A DNA stretch of 64,000 nucleotides, taken from positions 1,674,001 to 1,738,000 of the forward strand of contig JANATG010000012.1 in assembly GCA_029449235.1 (NCBI GenBank), in the 5' to 3' direction. Shown one piece after another: positions 11,406-22,695 of the stretch. Position 1 is the stretch's first letter, and each line of letters starts with the position of its first letter. The notes under the pieces are model-generated. The model saw only the letters and a list, made by a program, of their open reading frames with translations, had not been told where the DNA came from and ran no database searches. The translations under genes and the position numbers were made by a program. Source of the DNA: Linnemannia schmuckeri. Its lineage: Eukaryota > Mortierellomycota > Mortierellomycetes > Mortierellales > Mortierellaceae.

Positions 11406-12926
11406 ATGATCCCTCGCAGACTCGCAGCGACAAGATGCAGGATACTCCTCTTCGTAATAGCTTTCCTAGCCGGATACTTTTTTGAATACACCAGGAACAT
11501 CACTTTTAAGAACATCTCATCAGTCATCCCTCATCATCATCAAACGGACGAACAAGCTCACTTGCATCCAGTTGCCATCAAAACCCTGACAACCAACGTC
11601 AACTTTACTGTACCACTGCCACTGTCAACATCAACTGGGGCTACAACAGAGAAGCTCACTCAGGATGACACGCAGAACAACGGACCAAGAGCCAATGCCG
11701 CGTTTGTGGTCCTGCTACAGAACAAGGACTTACACGATATGCGAAAGACCATGCGGAACCTCGAGTCAGTCTTCAACCGCAAACATGGATACCCCTATGT
11801 GTTCCTCAACAACGTGCCCTTCACCGAGCACTTCAAGACACACATCCGCGCCATGACCACCGCACCTGTCAAGTTCGGTAGGGAAAACAGGAAACGAACA
11901 GGCTTAGCTGGAGAATCACTTTGACTCGACGTCAATTGCTTTTTCTAACAACGGTTATACTGTGAACTCTGTCGATAGGATTGATACCCAAGGAGCATTG
12001 GAGTTACCCTTCATTTATCAACAAGACCCAGGCTGCATTGAACCGCGTGGACATGGAGAACCGAAACGTGCCCTATGGCGAGAGTGAATCCTATCGCCAC
12101 ATGTGCCGGTACGTATCTCCCGGTTTTGGCTTTATCAATTGCGCTCGTTTTGTTACAGTCGAATGTATTTGAACTTGTAATTAACTCGCATCGTCTTGAT
12201 TTTTAGGTACATGTCGGGATTCATCTTCAAGCACGAGCTTGTTCAGGAATACGACTACTACTGGAGAGTTGAACCGGGAGTCTCGTTCTCATGCGACCTC
12301 CTCAACGTTGACCCATTCATGATCATGAAAACCAAAAAATACAAATACGGTTTCACGATCGCCCTTCCAGAGTTTGTTGACACCATCCCGACTCTCTGGG
12401 AGAACGTCAAGCGGTTCAGGAAGCTGCACCCAGAACACATTGCCAAACGAAACTCGCTCGAGTGGATCAGCTACGACAAGGGCGACACCTACAATAATTG
12501 TCACTTTTGGTCGAATTTTGAGATTGTCGATACATCTTTCTTTCGATCCAAGGCGTATCTGGACTTTTTCCAGTTCCTGGATGATGCAGGCGGGTTCTTT
12601 TATGAACGATGGGGCGATGCTCCTGTTCACTCGATCGCGGCGGCGTTGATGTTAGATCGACGGGAGATTCACTTTTTCAACGAGATTGGATATCGCCATG
12701 GGATGTATGAACACTGTCCTGAGAGTCCAGAGTTGCAGCTCAAGTGCGCTTGCGACCCCAAGGACAATGTCGGTAAGTGTCTTCATGGTTGGCATGGCTT
12801 TTGTTGAAAGAATGTGCTCTTGCTGTAATGACGATGCTGACTGCCTATGTGTCTCATTGATGTCGGATGATGCGTGTGTTAGATTGGGTCCAGTTTTCCT
12901 GTTTGCGGCGTTTCCTTGAGATCTGA
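11406..12926 (+). CDS. GT15 alpha-1,2-mannosyltransferase (KRE2/KTR family), 4 exons
   Basis: Golgi glycosyltransferase that adds alpha-1,2-linked mannose from GDP-mannose to O- and N-glycans of secreted and cell-wall proteins. Exons 11406-11877, 11979-12108, 12207-12772 and 12883-12926 give 403 residues, the usual family size. It has a type II layout: a short basic cytoplasmic tail, a membrane anchor at about residues 13-27 (RILLFVIAFLAGYFF), a low-complexity stem, then the catalytic domain from about residue 98. Family landmarks are YWRVEPGVSF, the signature YNNCHFWSNFEI with its conserved Cys and catalytic-type Glu, FFYERWGDAPVHSIAAAL and a His/Asn-rich HFFNEIGYRHG. The last exon encodes only DWVQFSCLRRFLEI, a normal family C terminus. 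The first open-frame Met (11337) lies in the CT-rich leader; the Met at 11406 directly precedes the basic tail and anchor, so it was chosen. Confidence 0.93.
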
Positions 12927-13567
12927 AGGGTAAAGAGGAAATAAAACACAACGATAATTAAGAGAAACAACATGAAAATAACAAACATGAGAAAAAGGGG
13001 CCACCAATAATACAACTCTTGCCCATGCAAGGCCCGGAGTATGTGATTTCAAGAAGGAGGTGATCATACCAGAGGATGGACGGTCCACAGGGTTAGCTGT
13101 TACCCCACTACATAGCGGAGGTCGGTTAGTAAATAACCACACTTGCGTCAAGGGTGAGCATCCCCAGAGTAAGTGTACGTGCATGAGTGGAGGTGTGGTG
13201 TCTGCCGATCGGTGAAAACTGATTCCACCTTCCGATCTCAACGATCCACAACACACGTTCGCCTATCTGCACATACACCTTTCATATCAAATGTCTATGG
13301 GTCGCAATCCTCTTTCATGCCCTGCAAAGAAGAAAGAACATGCATGAAGAACAGGGTAGTGGAACCAATACCCTCAAATCATCCATGGAACATACCATAC
13401 CCCATCGATACTTTATTTCCTTTCTTTTGTCCTTGTCCCTGTTTCCCTTCTTTGTCTCTCATTAACACCCTCTTCACTTTCGCTTCCTCATTAATCTTTT
13501 TGGTAACCTACCAAACCCACAAAACAAGAGTATCAGCCTTTACGACCACCCTCACTCACAAAGAGAC
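12927..13567. other. Intergenic region, nothing recognised
   Basis: There are no open frames with recognisable domains. The last 150 bp are pyrimidine-rich and probably form the leader of the next gene. Confidence 0.55.
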
Positions 13568-16500
13568 ATGGACTTTTCATCATATCGCCTCTCCTACTTG
13601 AAATCCATCATTTGTAGTTCTATCATCTCCACGACCGTGATCTACTCCATTCTTTCTTCCTCCTGCTTCTCTGACTCTACATCAACTGAATCCAATGCGG
13701 ATTCAGTATTCGTTTCGTCGTCCTCGTTAAGTCCGTACTCCCAGAATCGGCAATATTTATCGTCATCAAGGCACTTTTCTTACTTCAAACAACAGCAAAA
13801 GTCGCACGAAGCACTCTATTGGAACCCAACGACAAGACCCTGGACCCTTGCAAGTTCTCGACATGCATCAACATACCTCCACAACAGGGGCAACAGGAAG
13901 ATCAAGAGACGGGGCCTGTACAGCACATCACCATTGTTACCGATCTATGGAAGTAGCGATGCAGAGGATGAGCTGAGGGCTGCCGATCCTGACAACTATG
14001 ACGCACACAGAGTTATATTTCCGAGGCATGGACAACGGCCGCAGAGGAATCGAGTAGCGCATCTCATCCGTAGGAGTCAGCGCTGGATCGTCGGGAATTT
14101 GTTCAGAAGTCATACCCCTCTTGATCATGATCCTAGCTACGACGATGACTGGAATGGGGACGAGGATGAAGAATACGAGGATGAGGATAGTGACTTACAG
14201 GAGGAACTGAGGCGGGAGGAAGAGAATGCCTTTAGAGATGAGACCGCAGTGGAATCAAAGGACAAGGAGAGTCATACCTTGGATGCGATTCATCGACCAG
14301 CAGGTATTAGCAGCTGCCCATGGATTCCACAATGGACATGGATCACACGGAAACATTACAACCACCTCCAGCAGCAGCAAGGACAATGCCGTCTTCGCCG
14401 CTTGTACCCGAAACACAATCTTTTGGTTGATTCTCAACCGCACCAACCACAAAAGCAGCTTTCGCGACAACCCGTCTCGCATAAGCAGTTGTCACCCCGA
14501 TCAAGGACACGGACGACACGGATGTGGAGACTGGATTCGAAGCACTCTCAACGGCCGGATCGCCAACAACATCGTCAACATAATCCTCACAACAAATACA
14601 ACTGGCACCTGCATGCCGCGAATGGTCATCATTTTCTTCGGTCCCGAAACGGCCAGTGTCCCTCTCCTTCCAAATCTTTCTCCACTGCCTGCACTTCTTT
14701 CATCAACCGCTTCCTCTCCCTTTTTTCGTCTTCTCCCTCTTTTCTATCAACATTCACCGACCGCCGCAGAATTCTGGTGGACTACTTTAGTGACCCACCC
14801 AGACTCACCAATAGTTATAAAAGCGTCATGGATACTCTCTTTTATTTCCTGTCGGACCTACCCAACGGCCTCTCATCATTACTCCACCAAGACTTCGCCT
14901 CTGCTCTCTTTTCGACCGTACCCCCAACCACCTCAGCGAGGTTCTCTCACCAACATCAACACCATGCATCATCATCATCTTCATGGTTCTTCAACTACAA
15001 TTATCATAAAAGTAACAGCGTCCATGAACCACAACGGATCCCTCCCCATCCATTATTGGAAATGGCAGCCTCCAACATCCTGATCCGGCTGGGACTTCTG
15101 GTCGTTCTTTGTCTGGGCGCGTTTTATTACTGTGTCACGACAATGGAGCAGCAGCAACGACAAATTGCTGGTGCTGATGGAGGTGCCGGTTCAAATTGGC
15201 TCGCCGATCCCATACCTGCCGCCACTGCCACCGCTGCCATCGCTATCAACTCAACCTCGACAACAGCGACTACGACTGGCTCTGCAACGATTACGGAAGA
15301 GAGTCGCCCCCAAAGGTCCTTGTCGAGTCCGTATCCTTCTGTCACCGGAGCTCTCTCAACCACAGGACCGAATTTGTTGCTAGGATCAACAGCTGCAGTA
15401 GGAACAGGAAGAGGTACTAATGCATTGTTGGCTCCAGGCATGACGGCGGCAGAGGTGATGGCTTCACTGGGAAGGAGTGTCAACAATCTTGAGCAACTTC
15501 ATCACCAACAACTACAACAACAGAGGATAGGAAGTCAACTTTCGAATCTCACCCTTGTCAACGGTGGATACAATAGTCATGAACCCGCAGGTAATCATAT
15601 TATTCTCCCAATGAGCGCACATTTAGTTTTTTTGATCATTTCTACGCAGCTGCTAATGTTTAGTTCTCATACTTCCTAGATTCAATGACAGCAACACTTT
15701 CGTCACCAGCGTCAATCACAGCAGCAATCATCTCAGCGCTTATTCGTTCTACAGCCACAGCAATGGCTCTCACCTGCGGGACAGACCACCATCAACATTC
15801 ACACTTGTCGCCCTACTCTGCTTCAACCACCCCAGCTATGCCTTGCTCATGCGTGTTTTCAGGATGTGAGAAGGTTGCGAATGACAAACCTGGAATTGAA
15901 CCCGAGTGGAAGGAGAGCGTTAATAAAGATGGCGATGCAGAGCCCAAGTCTCTGAAAAAGAAAGACATTCAACAGGATACTCTTCAACCAGCTTTCAAGG
16001 ACAAACAAAAGGATCTCGACAGCAACAGAAATGACGAAGCTCAGAGCGTCTACCAGAGCGAACAAGAATTCGGCCACTTCTCAGCTACAGGACCCTTCAA
16101 TGCCGAAGATGATGCTTGGAGAGAGTACCGTAACATGATGTACTACTCTTCCAACTATCCTCTTCCTTTAAGCGCCACCTTTGGAAGTAGCGGAGGGGAG
16201 TCGAGTCGATCCAATTCTCGTCGGTCCAGTATCTTTGCGCCTTCTCCCTCGCCTCCCGCCCCAGCCTCTGACGTGATTGCCCCTGCCACCACAATTGTTG
16301 TCGGCTGCGCCAACGAGACACTAGGATTGGAAGGGATCGAGGAGGAAGAGGAAAGGGAATCGCCTTTCTGGACTCACTTTTACACACTTGACGCGCTGCA
16401 ATCAACCATCTGCAGCCGCCTTTCTACCACCACAGAACCTCCCCCATCCTCTCTCTCACATCAGCGACAACAGAACGGTCTGTGTTCTCACCCATTACCT

Positions 16501-16731
16501 CGTCAGAGACAATTTCGCGCCAACAAGGCACGTCGACGAACTGGGATGACAAGGAGGATGATGCAGAACAGATCACCTTCGATATCTTCACCCTCTTCGA
16601 CGTCGCACTTAGCTTCTATTTTCTCTCTCTCTTCTTTGGGATCGGGATCAATATCCACAACAGCAAGTTCCACTGCCAGTTCTAGACGACGTCGCGCCCG
16701 CACGGCGCGACAGCAAAGCCTTGTCCAATAA
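13568..16731 (+). CDS. Unrecognised single-pass membrane protein, 2 exons
   Basis: I do not recognise this gene. A continuous frame from 13568 splices at 15590 (donor GTAATC) to 15680 (acceptor CCTAG), giving about 1024 residues. The N terminus is hydrophobic (about residues 12-34) and could be a signal anchor. An acidic stretch rich in Asp/Glu lies near 195-235, followed by a Gln/His/Arg-rich stretch. A clear membrane segment, ILIRLGLLVVLCLGAFYYCV, lies near residues 500-519. After it come Ser/Thr/Ala-rich sequence, a tract with DDAWREYRNMMYYSSNYPLP, an acidic EEEEERES and an Arg-rich end (SSRRRRARTARQQSL). Parts of the first exon are open and protein-like in a second frame (14226-15083), so the model in 14300-15000 is uncertain; undetected introns or a different frame there are possible. 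Confidence 0.55.
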
Positions 16732-18369
16732 AGAAAAGAACACTCGTTTGAGCAATTGATTGTTGGGTATTCCTTTTTGTGTGTTCAACAGAAGCACTAT
16801 TGTTTGTATGTTTTTTTTTTGATCGCGTCTTCCCTAAAAAAGAGAGAGAGTGCGAGAGAGGTAAGTCAAAGGGCTATTTTGATATGTCTGATCAATTACA
16901 TGTTTTGTTTTGTATTTGAGGATCCAAATCAAATTCATTGGCGCACAAGTAGATAACTCTAAAAAACTGAGCATCCATCCATCGGGGAAAAGAGACCAGG
17001 TGGACCGTATCGGATCATCACAGACGTAAGATATGACATTTTGATCCAAAAATTTGCAAGTACACTTCATCAACGCCTCAAACTGAAGGACAATCGTTGC
17101 CAGGCCTAACAGAAGGATCCTCTTGATCTTGACCCATTGCACCCAAAAGTTTAATTATGACAAGTGGTGGAAGGACTAATAACGTTTCTCTTCGCCTGCA
17201 GGCAACCGTGGCCTAACATAGCGAACGTAAGAAAAAGAATCGTTTCCAAGCAATTCGCATCGTTGCTGTTGTCCCTCTTGATGAATGCCTTTCTTTGTCC
17301 TTTCGCTCATCCTGTCTGTGCAACCATACAGAAATCATGTGGCTGCAGGCGCTATTACTATCGAAAATACATGGTGAGGAAAACTGCAGGCTGAGGAAGA
17401 CGAAACCAGGTCAGCAACAGCAAAAGGAGAAAAGTGCTCTCAAACTGCAAGAAATATGGTTGACATTTCAACCATTCTCCTTTTCTTTCTCTTTGTAATT
17501 CCATTACCACTACCACCCATTGCATTCATCCACTCCTTACATCAGCTCACACATTCCCACAGAGAAAAACTCTTCATCTCCTTCACTTCTGCCCGCTGCA
17601 TTTCTTCGCTCCCGACCTCACTCCCCCTGGGTGTTCTTTGCGGAAGGGAGAAGAGACCGTCAGGAACATCCTTGCCATTATCCATCACTGTGGCAGTAAC
17701 AGCAGCAACAATCGCCTGCAACAAGTACGGCCTTTCAGGACCTAGCCTCTTAAAAGGTCTTTGAAAAAGGTCTCATTACGTCTTTGCCACTAGCAGGCGC
17801 CAATTCATATGCTACCTATTGACACCTTAGGTCTCCGTCAACGCTTCCTTCGTGGGAAGCACACGCCTGAATTCGTCATTGTTTCTTTTGTCTCGACTTC
17901 CACGTATATAAAAACTACCGCTAAATCCCTCGAGAGGTACGGACGGATCAATTGCGTACTGGTTGGACATGGTGGATACCGCTTTGAAGATACTGCTTGA
18001 CAAAACACTTCTCAGCCCTCTTGTTCGCCAATAAGAAATGGCGAAGCGATAAATTGAATATGTGGTTGATGAGTGTGCATTTTGCTCTGTGGACAAAATG
18101 GCATATGCATATGGTGAAGGAAAACCACAAGAGATGCGAGAGCCCTGTTCTTACCCAACACGCATGTTTGCAACGACATATAGGTCTACACAATAACAAA
18201 GCGACCTTGAACTACCAAGTAACCTTCACCCTTTCATTTTGTCAGTTGATATTTTCTCAACATCAACGCAACAAGTAAGTAATCTTGAAGCAATGCAGCT
18301 ACTCTTTGAACATATCTGGGATGCACCTGATCCTGACGCTTATACTTTCTGTTATAAAGCCTCCACACC
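16732..18369. other. Gene-free stretch before the NACHT gene
   Basis: This is 1.6 kb with only short unrelated open frames (the longest is 102 codons). I found no transposon relic, RNA gene or domain. Directly before 18370 is a TATAAA, but it is too close to the ATG to be a normal TATA box. Confidence 0.55.
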
Positions 18370-21300
18370 ATGAATTCAAAGCAGGAGAAGGTATCTAACA
18401 GCTCTCGCTCAGCCAGCCCCTCAGGCGTTCAATCAAAACCAAAACGGATCAGGCTATCTCCTTCCCTCCATCTTGAGCAGGGGGGCGAGGGACAGTTTCG
18501 ATCAATTGTCGAAGCGGAGGACAGTGCAATGCCAGGTGCACCTGCAGTTATTCCGCTTGAGCCGATAGGAGTGCTATTTCCTCAAGCTCATCCAGGCGAT
18601 ACTACCCAGGAAGGCAACGCCGCCAATTATATTCTCTACCATGATATTATAGAGGACCCTCTTACTCCTCACCCAGTCAACGTTGGCCTACCTGGTCCTC
18701 TCTTTTCACCATTACTCATTCGAGTTCAGGTCATTCCTGATGTCGAACATGAACTCCACAGGCTGAGAGCCCAGCGGATGAAGGAGCGAGAGAATTTTTT
18801 GTACATTCCACCACAGGCCAGGCCCACCCTTCAGTCCTGTGAGGACACCCTTTTTCCGCTAATGGAGAAGGCGCAAGAGTTTCTGGCAGGTCCGTGGCAA
18901 GTTCTCCTGCTGTTAGGTGACTCAGGGGCAGGAAAGTCGACGTTCAATCTCCAACTCGAGCACACTTTGTGGAAGGAGTACAAGAAAGGCGGTCCGATCC
19001 CACTTTACATCAACTTTCCCGCTATCGACAACCCCTACAAGAATATGATCGACAAACAGCTACAGCAACTCCACCTTTTCTCCGACAGTCAGATCCAAGA
19101 ACTCAGACAGAGCCGGGAGCTTATTGTCATTTGCGACGGATACGATGAGAGTCAGTTGAAGAAGAACCTATACACAACCAACCAGTTCAACAAACCAGGG
19201 CAGTGGAAGGTCAAGCTTGTCATCAGCTGCCGTACCCAGTACTTGGGATCAGATTATCGTTCTCAGTTTCAGCCGACTGTCGATCGTTATGCGAAAGCAG
19301 CGCCCAATCTTTTTCAGGAGGCGGTTATTGCGCCGTTCTCGAGAAGACAAATTGCAGAGTATGTTAAACAGTACGTTCAACGAAAGTCCTCGCACGTCGA
19401 TGCCTCTGAGCACCCGGAATGGGATGCTTACGACTACTTAATTAGGCTGGTCGAGATCCCCAACCTCATCGATCTGGTCTCCAACCCATTTCTACTCACG
19501 CTGGCCCTCAGAGCATTACCCAGGGTAGCATGCTCAGAGAAGGATCTGTCCGTAACTGGGCTCACTCGCATTGGACTCTACGACAGCTTCACAGAGGAAT
19601 GGTTGGAGAACAGCAAGCGCCGGCTGGAGGATGGCACCTTGTCATTAGAGGCACAATCAACATTCGACATTCTCCGTGACGAGGGCTTTGTTCCGTTGGG
19701 CGTCAGCTTTCAGAAGGACTTGGCCGCTGCCATTTTTCAACATCAGAATGGAGCTGCAGTGGTGGAATATTCGCACATTCAAGAGAGCCATACCTGGAAG
19801 GCGTCGTTTTTTTCTCCAGATGTTCAAGTCACCATCCTGCGAGAAGCCAGTCCATTGACCTGATCTGGCAACCAGTTCCGATTTCTCCATCGCTCGATCC
19901 TGGAGTACTTGTATCCACGAGTAATATTCGACCCATTCGACCCTGATTCCGCCACTAGCCAGTCCAGCAAGTCATTTGTTGGCCACTCGTTGAACCAGAG
20001 AAGTATTGTTAAAGAGCCGTCGATCTTGCGGTTCTTGGCCGATCGTGCAGTGATGGATAATGCGTTCAAGGCCCAGCTTTTCGCCATCATTGAGGACTCA
20101 AAATCGGATGTCCTTGTTAGCCAGGCAGCGGCAAATGCAATTTCGATCTTGATCAGGGCAGGGGTTCGATTCAACGGTGCCGATCTGCGTGGTATCAAGA
20201 TTCCCGGAGCCGACTTTCGCGGCGGGGAGTTTGATTCCGCTAACTTGAGGGGAGCTAATCTGAGCGGGGTCAACTTGAGTAAGACATGGCTACGACAGGC
20301 GAACCTCATACAGGCGCAGATGACAGGAGTCCAGCTTGGTGAGCTTCCGTATATTAAACTGGAGAGTGCTATTTCAAGATGCGTCTTCTCGTCTGACGGA
20401 AATCTACTTGCCGTGTCGACAAAGGAATCCGGAATCAGCATATACTACACCGCCACTTGGACCAGGATCGGCCAATACCCTGGAGGAAAAGTCATCGCCA
20501 TTTCGCCAACCACTCGGGAACTCGCTAAAAGCAATAGGGAGACCAACACTGTGGAGCTTGGCGACATTCTCATCGGTAGGGTGCGACTCATTTTAGTTGG
20601 TCACCACGACAAAGTGACCAGCATTGCCTATTCACCGGATGGAACACTGATCGCCACTGCCAGTAAGGACACCACCATACGAATCTGGTCGACTCTGTTA
20701 GGCAACGCTCTTTATCTCTTGATCGGTCATTCTGAAACCGTCAAAAGCGTCGCCTTTTCACCAACAGGAACCCAACTTGCATCCTGCAGCAAGGACGAGA
20801 CAGCGCGAATCTGGGACTCTCTGACGGGAGAGTTGGATTTTGTTCTTAAAGACCAAGCCAGTGGAGTTACCGCTGTGGCCTATTCGCCCGATGGTTCCCA
20901 GATCGCCTCTGGTTCAAGTGAAGGAACTGTTCAATTGTGGGACGCACATACCGGAGAGAATATTCAATGTTTGAATGGCAATGTTGGAACCGCTGAAAGC
21001 TTGGCGTACTCTCCCGATGGTCGTCAGCTTGCCTCTGGGGACGATGCCACTGGGAGCATTCGTTTATGGGACTGTCACAGCGGTCAGTTGCTGAACACAC
21101 TCACTGGCCACCACTACGCTGTCACCAGTATTGCGTATTCACCAACTGGTGACTATATTGCATCGAGCTCATATGACAGTACAGTTCGCCTTTGGAGAGC
21201 TGGAGGGGCTCTATCGGATGGATTTTCGAATGGCACTACAGAAAAACGGTCGAGCGCTTTCTCACCAAACGGCGAACAGGTCGCCACAGGCGGACAAGAT

Positions 21301-22353
21301 TGCACGGTGCGACTTTGGGAAACTTCGACGGGCAAATTAATGATCACATTGATCGGTCATTCAGAGAACATCCTGGCAGTGGCGTTTTCACCTTGCGGTC
21401 AAAGGATCGCCTCTAGCAGCGCGGACTGCACTATACGGCTTTGGTGCAATCGAACCGGAGGTTTAGAGCATGTCTTCGAGGGACCTGTAGGGAAAGTTGA
21501 CTTCTCGCCTTGTGGTCTCCAGATCGTTTCAGCCTGCCGGGATAGGACTGTTCGAACTTGGAATATTCGGACACGAGAGCCTGGAATCACTCTGAATGGC
21601 CATACCGACATGGTCAATGGAGCCGTATATTCACCAAGCGGCCATCAGATTGCTTCCTGCAGTCATGACAAAACTGTTCGATTGTGGTGCGCCCAGACTG
21701 GGGTGCAACTCTTCGTTCTGGAACATCCTATGTTCGTGCATCAAGTTATCTATTCAGCCTCTGGCCAAGAACTTCTTTCGGCTTCGTTTGATGGCACTCT
21801 CCGCTGTTGGAATCCCCAGTCTGCTGAGCCCATACACCTACAGGGAAAGGTCAGTGAGTGGCTGACTTGCTGCTGTTTTTCTCCAGATGAGAAGCTCGTC
21901 GCTACGGTAAACGTAGCTGGATTCTTGCAGTTGTGGGATCGGTGCTTGGGTAAATGGCTAAAGATACTTGAAACTGTTATTGGACAAGCTTTAGCGATTG
22001 GCTGGGTCCAAGGACGGAATGTCTCGTACTTATCTTCTAGGAGCCATGATGAAATTCGTGTTTGGAAACTGGTTGAAAATGATGACGGCTCCTTTGCCTT
22101 GCAGTTACTTTGGAATCTTGGGAAGACCGAGTTTTCTCTGATGTTCGCGGACCTGACCTTTGCTGTTGGTTTAACCCGGTCCGATATTAAGTTAGTGATG
22201 CAGCGTGGGGGCCGTATTATAGTGGAGGACGATGACGAGTATGATGATGAGGACGATGACAAGTATGATGACGAGAACGATGACGAGGAGGAAGACGAGG
22301 AAGAAGACAAAGACGAAGATAAGCCAACCGTCAACCTTGCACACGAGGAATAA
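18370..22353 (+). CDS. NACHT NTPase / pentapeptide-repeat / WD40 NLR-like protein, interrupted by one in-frame TGA
   Basis: A 1,328-codon frame in one exon with a single internal stop at 19861-19863. Residues 23-29 (KPKRIRL) look like a nuclear import signal. Residues about 120-175 form a conserved-looking helical linker. The NACHT domain follows, with Walker A GDSGAGKST (183-191) and Walker B LIVICDGYDE (251-260). After the stop the same frame resumes with SGNQFRFLHRSILEY, a NACHT C-terminal helical region. Next come pentapeptide repeats of the ADLRG/ANLSG type (about 20178-20330) and roughly 13 WD40 repeats with GH...SPDG...TVRLWD spacing. The tail is very acidic (about 22225-22320). The architecture is that of fungal STAND/NLR-like signal-transducing NTPases, where a WD40 sensor releases an NTPase switch; immune or self-recognition roles are known for some relatives and only inferred here. 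Options for the stop are pseudogene, strain-specific nonsense allele, readthrough, or a 54-nt in-frame intron 19822-19875 with a weak GTTCAA donor. Confidence 0.82.
19861..19863 (+). other. In-frame TGA between NACHT and repeat domains
   Basis: It is the only stop in the 3,984-bp frame before the terminal TAA. A single C-to-T change of CGA (Arg) would create it, and CpG transition is the commonest route. The codons on both sides belong to one continuous domain. An intron GTTCAA...CCAG of 54 nt, a multiple of three, could remove it, but the donor is poor. Confidence 0.85.
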
Positions 22354-22695
22354 ACTCAAAGAAATACTCGCTTTTGTATTCGATCTTTAGGCGCAGTCAA
22401 CAAGTGGATAAGAGGGCCGATTAATATTAGCCTGTCATTGTGGGGATATTTTTATGTTTTTTCTCATCGTGCGTCTCTATTCACATTTTGATCTAACACA
22501 TAAGCATCGGGATTTCATTTCGCCCCAAATCACTTACCGTTAATCACTTAGTTTTACAGCAACGTTATCCATACACTCAACGTGCAAAAAAAAAAAAAAA
22601 AAAAAAGCCGGTATCAATTTATTTATCAAATAATCCCTCCTTATCTTTCCTTTTCCAATCCCTTCTCCACCACCGTCACCATTCAACCTACGGAC
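22354..22695. other. Convergent intergenic region with poly-A tract
   Basis: Gap between the NACHT gene and the acyl-CoA oxidase stop. It contains a 21-nt A run at 22586-22606, which is poly-T on the oxidase coding strand, and nothing else recognisable. Confidence 0.6.

Noticed and set aside
17456..17764. 102-codon frame with a hydrophobic start upstream of the NACHT gene
   Set aside because: Low complexity, no family resemblance and no splice partners.
18353..18358. TATAAA just before the NACHT gene ATG
   Set aside because: It lies only 12 bases before the ATG, too close for a TATA box that would give a normal leader.
19822..19875. Intron removing the in-frame TGA of the NLR-like gene
   Set aside because: Donor GTTCAA is weak and the removed residues look like conserved domain sequence; kept as an alternative, not as the model.
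21750..22334. 194-codon antisense frame over the WD40 region
   Set aside because: It begins as a Ser-rich mirror of the Asp/Glu codons and overlaps a well-supported domain on the other strand.
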